From Lachnospiraceae bacterium Zagget3 (GTDB lineage Bacteria; Bacillota_A; Clostridia; Lachnospirales; Lachnospiraceae), in contig MSHE01000026.1 of NCBI GenBank assembly GCA_001941025.1, positions 1-64,000 of the forward strand: DNA of 64,000 nucleotides, written 5' to 3'. Under the pieces are notes generated by a model. It saw nothing but the letters and a program-made list of their open reading frames with translations. It ran no database searches and was not told where the DNA came from. Shown here in pieces: positions 16,750 through 24,958 of this stretch (position 1 is the stretch's first letter; each line of letters starts with the position of its first letter). The position numbers and the translations under genes were made by a program.

Positions 16750-17920
16750 CTTCCGTCTCCTCCGTTGCAGGCGCGGGTACTTCTTCCGGCACCTCCTCAG
16801 AAGCCTCTTCAGACACAGACTCCGGCTCAGGTGCTTCTTCTGGCGCAAGTTCCGGCTCGGGTGCCTCCTCGTACACTTCCTCAGGCGCGGACTCCGGCTC
16901 TGACTTCTCCTGCAATTTGCGGTTACGGCGTTCTTCGCGCCTCTTCTGGCGCGCCTCCCGCCTGCTAAGCACAGGTTCTTCTTCCGCCTGCCCGGGCTCT
17001 TCTTCTACTGTTTCCGGCTCAGGTGCGGGCACCTCCTCCGCAGGCGCAGGCTCTGGCTCAGATACTTCTTCCGGCGCAGGCTCCGGCTCGGATACTTCTT
17101 CCGACGCTTCCTCCGCTTCCGGCGCCTCCTCCTCAGGTACGCTTTCCGACTCCTCTTCCTCTATCGGCGCAAAACTCGCTGTATCCTCCGGCTCGGGTTC
17201 CGGCACAGCCGTTTCCTCCTCGGGTACGCTCTCCGGCTCCTCTTCCTCTATCGGCGCAAAACTCGCTGTATCCTCCGGCTCGGGTTCCGGCACAGCCGTT
17301 TCCTCCCCGGGCACGCTTTCCGACATTTCTCCCTCCAACGGCGCAAACTCGGCTTCCGGTTCGGGCTCTGGCGCTGGCTCAGGCTCAGGCTCGGGCTCTG
17401 GCACGGGTTCCTCTGCCGCAGGCGCGGGCGCAGGCTCAGGCACTGGCTCCGGTTCGGGCTCCGGCTCCGGCGCTTCCTCCGCTGCGGGCACGGGCACTTC
17501 TTCCGGATCAGGTTCCGGCTCAGGCGCCGGGACTTCCTCGACCTCCGGCTCGGGCTCCTCCGCCGCAGGCGCGGGCGCTGGCTCCGGCTCCGGTTCCGGC
17601 GCAGGTGCTTCTTCCGGCTTAGGCTCCGATGCCTCCTCGGGCACGCTCTCCGGCTCCTCTTCCCGGAGGCCCTTTTTCCGCTTCCGGTTTGCCGCGTGGG
17701 CGCTCTTGGAATGCTTCTCCATCTTCAGCCCGCCGAAATCCCAGTCCTGCAATTTCTCGTCGGGATTGAGGAATGATTCCTTCTCTCCCTTTTCCGAAGC
17801 GGTTTTGAGGTTGTAATCGTCCGCAGCATCACCGACATCAAACTCCTCGGAATCGTAATCGTCTAAAATCTTCTGATCGATCTCCAGACCCGCTCCATAT
17901 TCTGTGGTTTCTTTTTCCAT
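16739..17920 (-). CDS. Glu/Pro-rich repeat protein of unknown function
   Basis: A 393-residue, very acidic protein. The first 90 residues are ordinary charged sequence (LEIDQKILDDYDSEEFDVGDAADDYN, DWDFGGLKMEKHSKSAHAANRKRKKG). The rest is mostly EPEPEP, EEAPAPEP and related repeats, broken by one basic patch (SRREARQKRREERRNRKLQ) near residue 320. No signal peptide or membrane helix is visible, so it is probably cytoplasmic and disordered. AAAGGAG precedes the ATG at 17920. It sits between a corrin-methyltransferase-like gene and the DUF1847 gene and overlaps the latter. The frame is trusted over the Ser/Gly-rich opposite-strand reading because of the ribosome binding site and the gene overlap. 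It may be a scaffold or linker for its neighbours. Confidence 0.8.
   Translation of the reverse strand: MEKETTEYGAGLEIDQKILDDYDSEEFDVGDAADDYNLKTASEKGEKESFLNPDEKLQDWDFGGLKMEKHSKSAHAANRKRKKGLREEEPESVPEEASEPKPEEAPAPEPEPEPAPAPAAEEPEPEVEEVPAPEPEPDPEEVPVPAAEEAPEPEPEPEPVPEPAPAPAAEEPVPEPEPEPEPAPEPEPEAEFAPLEGEMSESVPGEETAVPEPEPEDTASFAPIEEEEPESVPEEETAVPEPEPEDTASFAPIEEEESESVPEEEAPEAEEASEEVSEPEPAPEEVSEPEPAPAEEVPAPEPETVEEEPGQAEEEPVLSRREARQKRREERRNRKLQEKSEPESAPEEVYEEAPEPELAPEEAPEPESVSEEASEEVPEEVPAPATEETEDGD
17137..17318 (-). repeat. 87-bp tandem repeat in the Glu/Pro-rich gene
   Basis: Two near-identical 87-bp units (offset 87 bases, for example 17150 and 17237) and the start of a third encode SVPxEETAVPEPEPEDTASF followed by APIEEEExE. 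It is a recent in-frame duplication within an already repetitive coding region. Confidence 0.85.
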
Positions 17921-17944
17921 ACGCTCTCCTTTGCGTCGGTCACG

Positions 17945-18850
17945 CTAACGGTCCGCTTTTCCGGAAATGATCCAGGGCGCGGGCTCCTGCTCAAAATTAT
18001 TTTTGCCGGTCAGCTTGGACACCGCGATCTGAATGGTCTCGGTGTCGCCAATCCCATATTTTTCAAACAGCCGCGGCATATTTGCCGCAACCGTAAAGTC
18101 CAGTGTATAGACAACCACGTCAATTCCGGGATTGAGGGCGGTCAGACACGCCAGCTCCTGTTCCGTGCTCGCCGAAGCCACCAAAAAGACCAGGGACGGC
18201 ACCGGCAGCCCTTTCATGGTTTCCGTGTCCACGTGGTCGATCACATGGATGTTCTGCAGGCCGAAATAGTCGATGTTGTCCTCGATGGTCGCGCGGTCAT
18301 TCGCGTTATATTCCACCGCGATGACCGAGCCCTCGTTCGCGATCAGGCCGGCCTCGATGGCAATGCTTTCGCCGCTGATCACACAAATGTCATCCTGCTG
18401 CGCGACCTGCATCTTGTTTAAGATCACGGAACGGATCTCGCTGCCCACATAGTGGATGGAGCCGCGGCGGAAATTCTGATTGTCCATGCCGATCTTGTAT
18501 GTGTTGCAGACGTTGTCGTTTATGATCAGCATCCCCGCAGACGCATTGATCCCGCGGTTGATCATATCACAGACCTTGTCCTGCTTCACTTCGCCGGTCG
18601 GTTCGGATCCCTCGTTGTACCAGACGATGCACTCGCCCAGCCCCGCGTTCCACATGCGGTAGAAGATGTCCGGATTGCCGGCCTCGGTAAACACGAGCAC
18701 CGCCCGGTTGGCCTCCACGGTCGGGATCAGGTTCTTATTTTTGCGCGTGATGTCCAGCATCTTCACCTGCTCCAGATCGACCGGGGTGTTCTTCGCGAAA
18801 TACTGAAGCCACGATAAAATGATCTCATTCGTAAAAAGTTGCTCTGCCAT
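17945..18850 (-). CDS. Degenerate CbiE/CbiT (CobL)-like protein
   Basis: A 301-residue protein. Residues 55-130 resemble the C-terminal half of CbiE. Residues from about 140 resemble CbiT, the decarboxylating precorrin methyltransferase (GSIHYVGSEIRSVILNKM, then IEAGLIANEGSVIAVEYNANDRATIEDNIDYFG). The glycine-rich SAM-binding loop expected before IEAGLIA is replaced by VISGESI, and the first part of CbiE is missing. No cobalamin genes are nearby. It may therefore have lost corrin methylation and kept the fold for another role. The ATG at 18850 has GGAGG at 8 bases. First gene of an operon with the Glu/Pro-rich and DUF1847 genes, 24 bases upstream of the former. Confidence 0.6.
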   Translation of the reverse strand: MAEQLFTNEIILSWLQYFAKNTPVDLEQVKMLDITRKNKNLIPTVEANRAVLVFTEAGNPDIFYRMWNAGLGECIVWYNEGSEPTGEVKQDKVCDMINRGINASAGMLIINDNVCNTYKIGMDNQNFRRGSIHYVGSEIRSVILNKMQVAQQDDICVISGESIAIEAGLIANEGSVIAVEYNANDRATIEDNIDYFGLQNIHVIDHVDTETMKGLPVPSLVFLVASASTEQELACLTALNPGIDVVVYTLDFTVAANMPRLFEKYGIGDTETIQIAVSKLTGKNNFEQEPAPWIISGKADR

Positions 18851-18988
18851 CAGATATACCTCCAAAAAGTCTTATTTTTTATCCCCTGTATGAGATTTTC
18901 TATCTGTTTTTCCCATTATACACTGTTTCTGTTTAATGCGCTATGAAAATGAATCCGAAAAGCGAAAAACAAGCTTCTCTGATCCTTT

Positions 18989-20212
18989 TTAGATCATCCA
19001 GACAGGAACCACGTAATTATCCGCATTTACAGCGGAAAGTTCTTCGCGCATACAAAGAAGGGCTCCTTTGCCGCGAGGGACAGCACCCTTGTCCAAAACG
19101 GAAAACGCGCGGATCGGCTGTGATCCCGGATTGACGGAGCGTTTGATTTCCATAGGATGCAGCTGCCCGTCGCTTTCCATGATCAGATCGATCTCCCGGC
19201 TGTTTTTATCCCGGTAATACCAAAGAAAGCATTCTCTCCCCGCATTGTGATAGCTCTTTATGATTTCCGATACGGCATAGTTTTCCAGAATCGAGCCGCT
19301 TAAAGCTCCGTTCATGAGGATCTCCGGCGAGGAATATTGGGTCAGATACGCAACCAGCCCCGTATCAAAAAAGTATAATTTCGGCGTTTTTACCGTTCGT
19401 TTCAGGAGGTTGTTGGAATAAGGGCGCAGGTAAAAAATAACATCCGATTTTTCAAGAATCTGCAGCCACCTTCTTGCCGTGTCATCAGACACGCCGACAT
19501 CCTGTGCGATATCATGGATGTTCAGCAATTGTCCCGTACGGCATGCGGCCGCCCGAATAAAATCTTGGAATACAAGCTTGTCCGACAAATCGGCCATGTC
19601 ACTGACATCCCGTTCGATGTAGGTTTGCAGGTAGCCGGAATAAAACGCACTGCGATCCGTGTATTTGCCGCTGATATATCCGGGCAGTGCCCCCTTCCAA
19701 ATTCTTTCGTACAACCCTTTCATGTCTGCCGCTTGCCCGCGCGCGGCGCGGGCTTTCAAAGCGTCCAGTTCCAGAGTAAACGGCTGATTTTTTCCGGAAC
19801 CATATACTTCATGCTGCGACAAAGACGGCATATGCAGGATGACGGTACGCCCGGCAAGCGATTCCTGCGCCAGAGTCATCATGGAAAAAGCCTGTGATCC
19901 GGTCATCCAGAAAGAACCCGGCGCCGCGCCGTTGTCAACCGCTATTTTTATATAGGAAAAAAGCTCAGGCGCATATTGCACTTCATCAATCAGGAGCGGA
20001 ATGTCGTGCATTTGCAAAAAAGCCGCCGGATCCTCTTTTGCCAGTCTGCGCTCTTCCAGGTCATCCAATGTCACATACTGCCGATTCGATGACATTAATT
20101 GGCGCAATACGGTCGTCTTCCCCACCTGCCTAGGTCCGGTCAGGAGAAGGCACGCATATTCTTTTGAAAGTGCGACGATTTTTTCTTCGATGTCACGCTT
20201 GATGTAAGGCAT
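18989..20212 (-). CDS. AAA ATPase with DUF4143 C-terminal domain
   Basis: A 407-residue ATP-binding protein of the AAA_14/DUF4143 type, common as single genes in bacteria and archaea and of unproven function. The N-terminal ATPase has Walker A GPRQVGKTT near residue 27 and Walker B PLLIDEVQYAPEL near 75, then the sensor-like TGSQAF. The C-terminal part has a helix-turn-helix-like stretch (LNIHDIAQDVGVSDDTARRWLQILEKSDV) and the nuclease-like FLWYYRDKNSREIDLIMES. That Asp/Glu pattern resembles a PD-(D/E)XK core. AGGAG is 6 bases before the ATG. It is monocistronic and may be laterally acquired. Confidence 0.85.
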   Translation of the reverse strand: MPYIKRDIEEKIVALSKEYACLLLTGPRQVGKTTVLRQLMSSNRQYVTLDDLEERRLAKEDPAAFLQMHDIPLLIDEVQYAPELFSYIKIAVDNGAAPGSFWMTGSQAFSMMTLAQESLAGRTVILHMPSLSQHEVYGSGKNQPFTLELDALKARAARGQAADMKGLYERIWKGALPGYISGKYTDRSAFYSGYLQTYIERDVSDMADLSDKLVFQDFIRAAACRTGQLLNIHDIAQDVGVSDDTARRWLQILEKSDVIFYLRPYSNNLLKRTVKTPKLYFFDTGLVAYLTQYSSPEILMNGALSGSILENYAVSEIIKSYHNAGRECFLWYYRDKNSREIDLIMESDGQLHPMEIKRSVNPGSQPIRAFSVLDKGAVPRGKGALLCMREELSAVNADNYVVPVWMI

Positions 20213-20358
20213 ATTGCTCTCCTAAAAGTAGGCCAATCCACGATGCAATCTTATTTTAGCCTAAATTTTGTTCGCGGTCAAGGGATAAAATTGGGTCTTC
20301 CCTTTTACATATTTTTTGATATAATGGTTAAGGGAAATTTCAAAACGAGGTGCGAGGT

Positions 20359-20607
20359 ATGGAGAAGCAGATCAAAGTGATCGCAAGGTACCATTACGAG
20401 CATGACTACTATGTCGAGGTCGAGAGCGAAGATTCCGTGATCGCCAGCAGAGATTACTGGCTATGCAAGCGGGGCAGCGCGAGGAAGTTGTTCATGTTCA
20501 GCAGCCCTTACACGGACGAGAAGACCGAGGAGCGCAAGATTCTTTCCCGGATCCGGGAAGCGGTCGAGACATTCGAAGCGACCGATGACTCCATCCGTTA
20601 TGCGTAA
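20359..20607 (+). CDS. Small hypothetical protein
   Basis: An 82-residue protein not recognised as any family. It is charged, with many Tyr residues (RYHYEHDYYVEVESEDSV), no signal peptide and no membrane helix. The ATG at 20359 is preferred over a GTG at 20350 because GAGG lies 8 bases before it. A possible -10 (TATAAT, 20320-20325) is upstream without a convincing -35. It ends before a hairpin and a terminator and appears to be transcribed alone. Confidence 0.6.
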   Translation: MEKQIKVIARYHYEHDYYVEVESEDSVIASRDYWLCKRGSARKLFMFSSPYTDEKTEERKILSRIREAVETFEATDDSIRYA

Positions 20608-20620
20608 GGCCGCACGGTGG

Positions 20621-20639
20621 GATTCCCGGAAAGGGAATC
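20621..20639 (+). repeat. Perfect hairpin after the small gene
   Basis: 7-bp stem GATTCCC/GGGAATC with a GGAAA loop, 13 bases past the stop codon. It has no T run, so it may protect or process the transcript rather than end it. Confidence 0.5.
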
Positions 20640-20718
20640 GCTGCAACCGAAAAAAAGACCCGTTTTTACGCGCAGTCTGATGCGCGGTGGGAAAATATCC
20701 CCAAAAACAGGCAAAAAA

Positions 20719-20741
20719 CCGCTTTCAAAGCGGCTTTTTTT
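20719..20741 (+). terminator. Rho-independent terminator
   Basis: CCGCTT/AAGCGG stem with a 3-base loop, followed by C and seven T. Confidence 0.85.
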
Positions 20742-20744
20742 ATG

Positions 20745-20841
20745 TTATGCACAAGGGGTGCCGTTTTATCCACCGTATTCCCGGGTTATCCACCGTTCGT
20801 GCGGCAAATTGTGGAAAGTTTCGTGGAAAACCTGTGGAAAA
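20745..20841. promoter_or_regulatory. Cluster of DnaA-box-like sites
   Basis: Plus strand: TTATGCACA (20745-20753), TTATCCACC (20766-20774) and TTATCCACC (20786-20794). Minus strand: CTTTCCACA (20818-20810), TTTTCCACG (20830-20822) and TTTTCCACA (20841-20833). The first matches TTATNCACA fully. The two TTATCCACC sites and the last differ from TTATCCACA at one position, and the others at two. The first three are spaced 20-21 bases (two helical turns), the last three 11-12 bases (one turn), with orientation switching midway. Clusters of this kind outside oriC bind DnaA and tune initiation or gene expression in other bacteria. Confidence 0.65.
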
Positions 20842-20896
20842 CGCATAACCGAGCTAACGCCGCGCGGTCGGGAGACCTCCTCCCGGGAAATGCGGT

Positions 20897-21670
20897 TTAC
20901 GCCTCCCGGATCAAATCCCTTACGACTTCCCCGGCAAGCAGCAGGCCCGCAGCGCCGGGCGCAAAGGCGTTGCTTCCGGGAGGCTGCTTTTTCCGGCCTT
21001 CGGCCGGGGCGTCCTCTGCAGCGCTTTCGAAAGAGCCGACTGCATCCTCCGTGTCCTTCGGAACCTCCCCATTGCCGCCGGGCGCAAGCGCCGGCTCCCG
21101 GGAGTAGACCACCTTCAGATGCTCGATTCCGCGTTTTTTCAACTCTCTTCGCATCACGCGCGCCATCGGGCAGACACTCGTCTCCGCGATGTCCGCCACT
21201 TCAAAGGCCGCAGCATCCATCCGGTTCCCGGCTCCCATGCAGCTGATGAGCGGGGTTCCGGCTGCCTCTGCACGCTCGATGAGCGCGAGCTTTCCGGTCA
21301 CGGTATCAATCGCGTCCACCACATAGTCATATGCCGAAAAATCAAACGAATCCGCCGTATCCGGCAGGAAAAATACCCTGTGGGGAAAAACGACCGCGTC
21401 CGGATTGATCGCGTGGATCCGCTCCGCCGCGACATCCACCTTGTACTGTCCGATCGTCTGGCGTGTAGCCAAAAGCTGGCGGTTTAAATTCGTCTCCTCG
21501 ATCCGGTCCGGATCGATCAGGTCCAACGTACCGATTCCGCTGCGCGCAAGGGCTTCCACAGCATAGCCGCCCACGCCGCCAAGGCCGAACACGGCCACCC
21601 GCGCGGCATAGAGCGTTTCCATCGCCTCTTCCCCCAGAAGCATCTCGGTTCTCGCAAGCCATTCTTTCAT
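20897..21670 (-). CDS. tcdA: tRNA threonylcarbamoyladenosine dehydratase TcdA
   Basis: E1-like enzyme that uses ATP to cyclise t6A37 of tRNA. It is 257 residues long. The nucleotide-binding VAVFGLGGVGGYAVEALARSGIG is near residues 25-47, followed by DxDxIEETNLNRQL, DAIDTVTGKLALIERA, SCMGAGNRMD and VCPMARVMRRELK, all typical of the TcdA/YgdL group. The start at 21670 (MKEWLAR) follows GGGAGGAATT; a longer frame to 21736 has no site. A low-complexity insert of about 40 residues lies before the C-terminal helix (GAAGLLLAGEVVRDLI). It is the only gene facing the DnaA-box cluster on its 3' side. Confidence 0.9.
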   Translation of the reverse strand: MKEWLARTEMLLGEEAMETLYAARVAVFGLGGVGGYAVEALARSGIGTLDLIDPDRIEETNLNRQLLATRQTIGQYKVDVAAERIHAINPDAVVFPHRVFFLPDTADSFDFSAYDYVVDAIDTVTGKLALIERAEAAGTPLISCMGAGNRMDAAAFEVADIAETSVCPMARVMRRELKKRGIEHLKVVYSREPALAPGGNGEVPKDTEDAVGSFESAAEDAPAEGRKKQPPGSNAFAPGAAGLLLAGEVVRDLIREA

Positions 21671-21741
21671 AATTCCTCCCGCACGGCCGCGCGCTGCCCG
21701 GCGATTTTCTTTCCCGGATTCGGAAACCAGCGGCACGCGCT

Positions 21742-24333
21742 CTAGTGCATCAGCATGCGAACCAGCCAGTTCACGGCACGGTTGTAGGGCTGATAGCGCA
21801 GCGCCAGATCGATCCCGGTCTTTTTATCCAAAATGCTCTTTTCATGGGAAAAGGTCTCAAACCCTTTTTTGCCGTGGTAGGAACCCATACCGCTCTCGCC
21901 GTACCCGCCGAACGCCAGCTCACTCGTCGCGATGTGGATCACCACGTCGTTGACACAGCCTCCGCCGAAGCGGCATTCAGACATCACCTTTTGCTCAATC
22001 TGTTTGCTGCCTGTAAAAAGATAAAGCGCCAGCGGATGCTCCATGGAATTGATCTTCTCTATCGCCGCGTCGAGCGATTCGTATGTCAACACCGGCAGCA
22101 CCGGGCCGAAGATCTCCTCCCCCATCACGGGATCGTCCCATGTCACGTTGTCCATCACCGTCGGTTCGATCTGCAGCGTATCCGGATCAGCCCCGCCCCC
22201 GATCACCACTTTGTCGGGGTCGATCAGCGCGCGGATCCGGTCAAAATGTTTCTGGTTGATGACCTTGCCGTAATCCGGGTTGTGAAGCGGTGTCTCCCCG
22301 ATCTGTTCCCGGATCTGCTTTTTTAATTCCTCAATCAGCTCTTCCTTGACCGCCGGATCGCAGTAGATGTAGTCCGGCGCCACACAAGTCTGCCCACAGC
22401 CCAAAAACTTTCCGAATACGATCCTTCTGGCCGTAAGCGGCAGGTTCGCGCTCGCCTCCACGATACAGGGGCTCTTCCCGCCCAGCTCCAGCGTCACCGG
22501 CGTCAGATGCTCGGCGGCCCGGCGCATGACATCCGCGCCCACCGCCTTGCTGCCGGTAAAGAAGATATAGTCAAACCGCTCCTCCAGGAGCGCGCTGTTT
22601 TCCTCCCGGCCGCCTGTGATCACCGCCACGTGGGATTCCGGGAAGCACTCCGCGAACATCCGCTGCAGGACTTCGCTCGTATGCGGCGAATAGGCGCTGG
22701 GCTTTAAGATGACCGTGTTGCCCGCCGCGAGCGCGTCGATCAGCGGATCGAGCGTCAAGAGGATCGGATAGTTCCACGGGCTCATGATCAGCGTGACCCC
22801 GTACGGGGACGGCTTGATATAACTTCTGGAGCGGAACTGGGACAACGGTGTGCTTACCCGCCTTTCCTTCGCGAAGCGCTTCAGGTGTTTTTGCATATAG
22901 CTGAGCTCGCTCAATGAGAGCCCGACCTCGCAGATATAACTCTCGCACTCGCTCTTGCCCAAATCCCGACGAAGCGCTTCGTCGATCTCCGGCTCATATT
23001 TTAAGATTCCATTCCGCAATGTCTCCAATGTCTGCTTGCGATATTCCACCGACAAAGTCTGTCCGGTTTCAAAAAACTCCCGCTGCGCCTTTACCACAGA
23101 CGAAATGTCCGTCTGCTTTTGCTCGCTTTCCGGTTCCTCCAGAATCCGATAATAGTACCTCTCCAGTTCTTTCGGACCCATCAAAATCGGCACCGGATAG
23201 AGCGGGTTGGCCTCGTGATCCGCCATGCGCGCGAGTTTGGGAATGTCCTCTCTGCGCAGTTCTTTTACCGTATCCGGGATCTCAAAGCGCGTCCGCATCT
23301 CCCGGATCGCGGCGAGAAACGCGCGCGCCGCTTCCGTCTGCGAAGTTTCCTCTGTGGCAATCCCGGCGACAACCGCCAGTTTGGCCAGTTTTTCATAAAT
23401 CTTCTCGCCGTAGCCCTCCAGCACAAACGGCAGCAAGATTGAGATGGACAGCCCGTGCGCGACATTGTATTCACCGCTGAGCGGATGCGCTACGGCATGC
23501 ACATAGCCGACGTAGGATTTGGTAAACGCGCATCCCGCATGAAAGGAGGCGTGCAGCATATTTTTTCTGGCCTCGACATTTTTTCCGTTGGTGTAGACTT
23601 CCTCGAGATTCGCGAAGATCAGCCGGACCGCCTCTTCGGCATCCGCGCGCGTCTCCTTTGTCGTGGAGCGGCCGATATAGGCCTCCACCGCATGGGTCAG
23701 CGCGTCCAGCCCGGTGGTCGACGTAATGGAGGGCGGCAGGCTCAACGTAACATTCGGTTCCAGCACCGCGTAGCGCGGAATCAGCACAAACGCGTTGATC
23801 GTGTACTTGTGCCGGGTCTCGGCGTCCACGATCACGGCCGCCAGCGTCGTCTCACTGCCGGTGCCGGCCGTCGTCGGGATCGCGATGAGCAGCGGCAGCT
23901 TTTTCCGCACTTTCAAGATGCCCGCCATCTTCTCCAACGACTGGTTCGGCTTCGCGATCCGCGCGCCGGTCGCCTTGGCACAGTCCATGCTGGATCCGCC
24001 GCCAAAGCCGATGAGCGCGTCGCATCCTTCGGATTTATACAGGGCTTCCGCTTCCGCGATATTCGCCGAGGTCGGATTGGGACTGGTTCCATCATAAATG
24101 GTGTAGGGAATGCCGTTTTGCGTCAGTGCCTGCTCCAGCTCCTCCGTCAGCCCGAGTGAACGGATCCCTTTGTCCGTTACGATCAGGACATGCTTGCTCC
24201 CTTTTTGTTTCAGGAGATCCGGAATCTTCGCGACTCCCTCGATGATCTCCGGATTCCGATACGGGAGAAAGGGCAGTAAGATCCGCAATACCAGTTGATA
24301 AACACGACAATAAATCTTTTTTACGAAATTCAT
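21742..24333 (-). CDS. Iron-type alcohol dehydrogenase fused to aldehyde dehydrogenase
   Basis: An 863-residue two-domain enzyme. Residues about 1-395 are a group III metal-dependent alcohol dehydrogenase: GGGSSMDCAKATGAR, PTTAGTGSETT, and iron ligands in DALTHAVEAY, HAVAHPLSG and NVAHG. Residues about 405-863 are an aldehyde dehydrogenase of the class-3 type: MSPWNYPILL, catalytic Glu in LELGGKSP (about 614) and Cys in GQTCVAPDY (about 648). The domain order is the reverse of AdhE, and the ALDH half is of the acid-forming rather than the CoA-acylating subfamily. It could take an alcohol through the aldehyde to the acid, or dispose of aldehydes. The N-terminus is hydrophobic (VYQLVLRILLPFLPY), as is the C-terminus. 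The start has GGAG at 12 bases. Confidence 0.88.
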   Translation of the reverse strand: MNFVKKIYCRVYQLVLRILLPFLPYRNPEIIEGVAKIPDLLKQKGSKHVLIVTDKGIRSLGLTEELEQALTQNGIPYTIYDGTSPNPTSANIAEAEALYKSEGCDALIGFGGGSSMDCAKATGARIAKPNQSLEKMAGILKVRKKLPLLIAIPTTAGTGSETTLAAVIVDAETRHKYTINAFVLIPRYAVLEPNVTLSLPPSITSTTGLDALTHAVEAYIGRSTTKETRADAEEAVRLIFANLEEVYTNGKNVEARKNMLHASFHAGCAFTKSYVGYVHAVAHPLSGEYNVAHGLSISILLPFVLEGYGEKIYEKLAKLAVVAGIATEETSQTEAARAFLAAIREMRTRFEIPDTVKELRREDIPKLARMADHEANPLYPVPILMGPKELERYYYRILEEPESEQKQTDISSVVKAQREFFETGQTLSVEYRKQTLETLRNGILKYEPEIDEALRRDLGKSECESYICEVGLSLSELSYMQKHLKRFAKERRVSTPLSQFRSRSYIKPSPYGVTLIMSPWNYPILLTLDPLIDALAAGNTVILKPSAYSPHTSEVLQRMFAECFPESHVAVITGGREENSALLEERFDYIFFTGSKAVGADVMRRAAEHLTPVTLELGGKSPCIVEASANLPLTARRIVFGKFLGCGQTCVAPDYIYCDPAVKEELIEELKKQIREQIGETPLHNPDYGKVINQKHFDRIRALIDPDKVVIGGGADPDTLQIEPTVMDNVTWDDPVMGEEIFGPVLPVLTYESLDAAIEKINSMEHPLALYLFTGSKQIEQKVMSECRFGGGCVNDVVIHIATSELAFGGYGESGMGSYHGKKGFETFSHEKSILDKKTGIDLALRYQPYNRAVNWLVRMLMH

Positions 24334-24393
24334 GATCAGTGCTTGCTCCTTTTTATCAGACTTTCTCTGCCTGTTATTTGAAAAGCGAACCGG

Positions 24394-24831
24394 TTACGCG
24401 TTCCGCTCCTTCCCTACGCCGGCAAACGACGCGTGCATGGCACAGGGGAACCCGCGGTAGAGCATCAGCGGACAGCCCGCGCGGATCTCCACGCCGTTTT
24501 TTTCACACTCCGCGACGAAGTCCTCGTCCACCCGGCCCTTGTTGTAGACCACGATCCGGCTGACGCCCGCCTGCCGCAGTTCCTCCACAAGTCCCGGAAT
24601 CCTTTCTTTTGGTGCCAACACATAGGCGCACGCCGGCACATGCGACAGTCCGCTCAGGTCCGGACAGGTCTGAAAGTCAAGCTCGGTCTCCTGGGCGGGC
24701 AGCACCACAGACACCTCCACGCCGTGTTCGGTGAGTGTTTTGTGCAGTGTTTTGCAGAAGTTGACATCCGTCTTTTCACATCCACACAACAATATCTCTT
24801 TCCCCCAAAAATCTTTCGCTATTTTTTCCAT
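24394..24831 (-). CDS. CoA-binding domain protein
   Basis: A 145-residue Rossmann-like protein resembling the CoA_binding_2 (YccU) family. The C-terminal half has the pattern ERIPGLVEELRQAGVSRIVVYNKGRVDEDFVAECEKNGVEI followed by RAGCPLMLY. It is Cys-rich at the start (LLCGCEKTDVNFC), with an NxCPLM-like motif near residue 123. It may bind CoA or another nucleotide. It has AAAGGGGG at its start and sits 60 bases upstream of the dehydrogenase fusion on the same strand, so the two may be co-transcribed. Confidence 0.65.
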   Translation of the reverse strand: MEKIAKDFWGKEILLCGCEKTDVNFCKTLHKTLTEHGVEVSVVLPAQETELDFQTCPDLSGLSHVPACAYVLAPKERIPGLVEELRQAGVSRIVVYNKGRVDEDFVAECEKNGVEIRAGCPLMLYRGFPCAMHASFAGVGKERNA

Positions 24832-24887
24832 GCGAACTTCCCCCTTTTTCGTAACTGATCTAATTTTCGGGTCATTGAACCGCCCCT

Positions 24888-24917
24888 ATTGTATCATACT
24901 TTTCAACGTGGTAAAAT
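24888..24917. promoter_or_regulatory. Overlapping divergent promoters
   Basis: Plus strand TTGTAT (24889-24894), 17-base spacer, TAAAAT (24912-24917) would serve the patatin gene. Minus strand TTTTAC (24916-24911), 17-base spacer, TACAAT (24893-24888) would serve the CoA-binding protein gene. Each -10 lies on the other's -35, so only one can be occupied at a time. Confidence 0.55.
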
Positions 24918-24958
24918 AAGAGGGCTGAAAATTTTAAAGGAAAAGAGGCGAGGAAAAA

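Noticed and set aside
16647..17816. Plus-strand Ser/Gly-rich frame resembling a repeat surface protein
   Set aside because: It is the complement of the Glu/Pro repeats. The minus-strand frame has a good ribosome binding site and couples to its neighbours.
20291..20325. Promoter TTGGGT...TATAAT before the small gene at 20359
   Set aside because: The spacer would be 23 bases. Only the -10 is convincing, so no promoter was listed.
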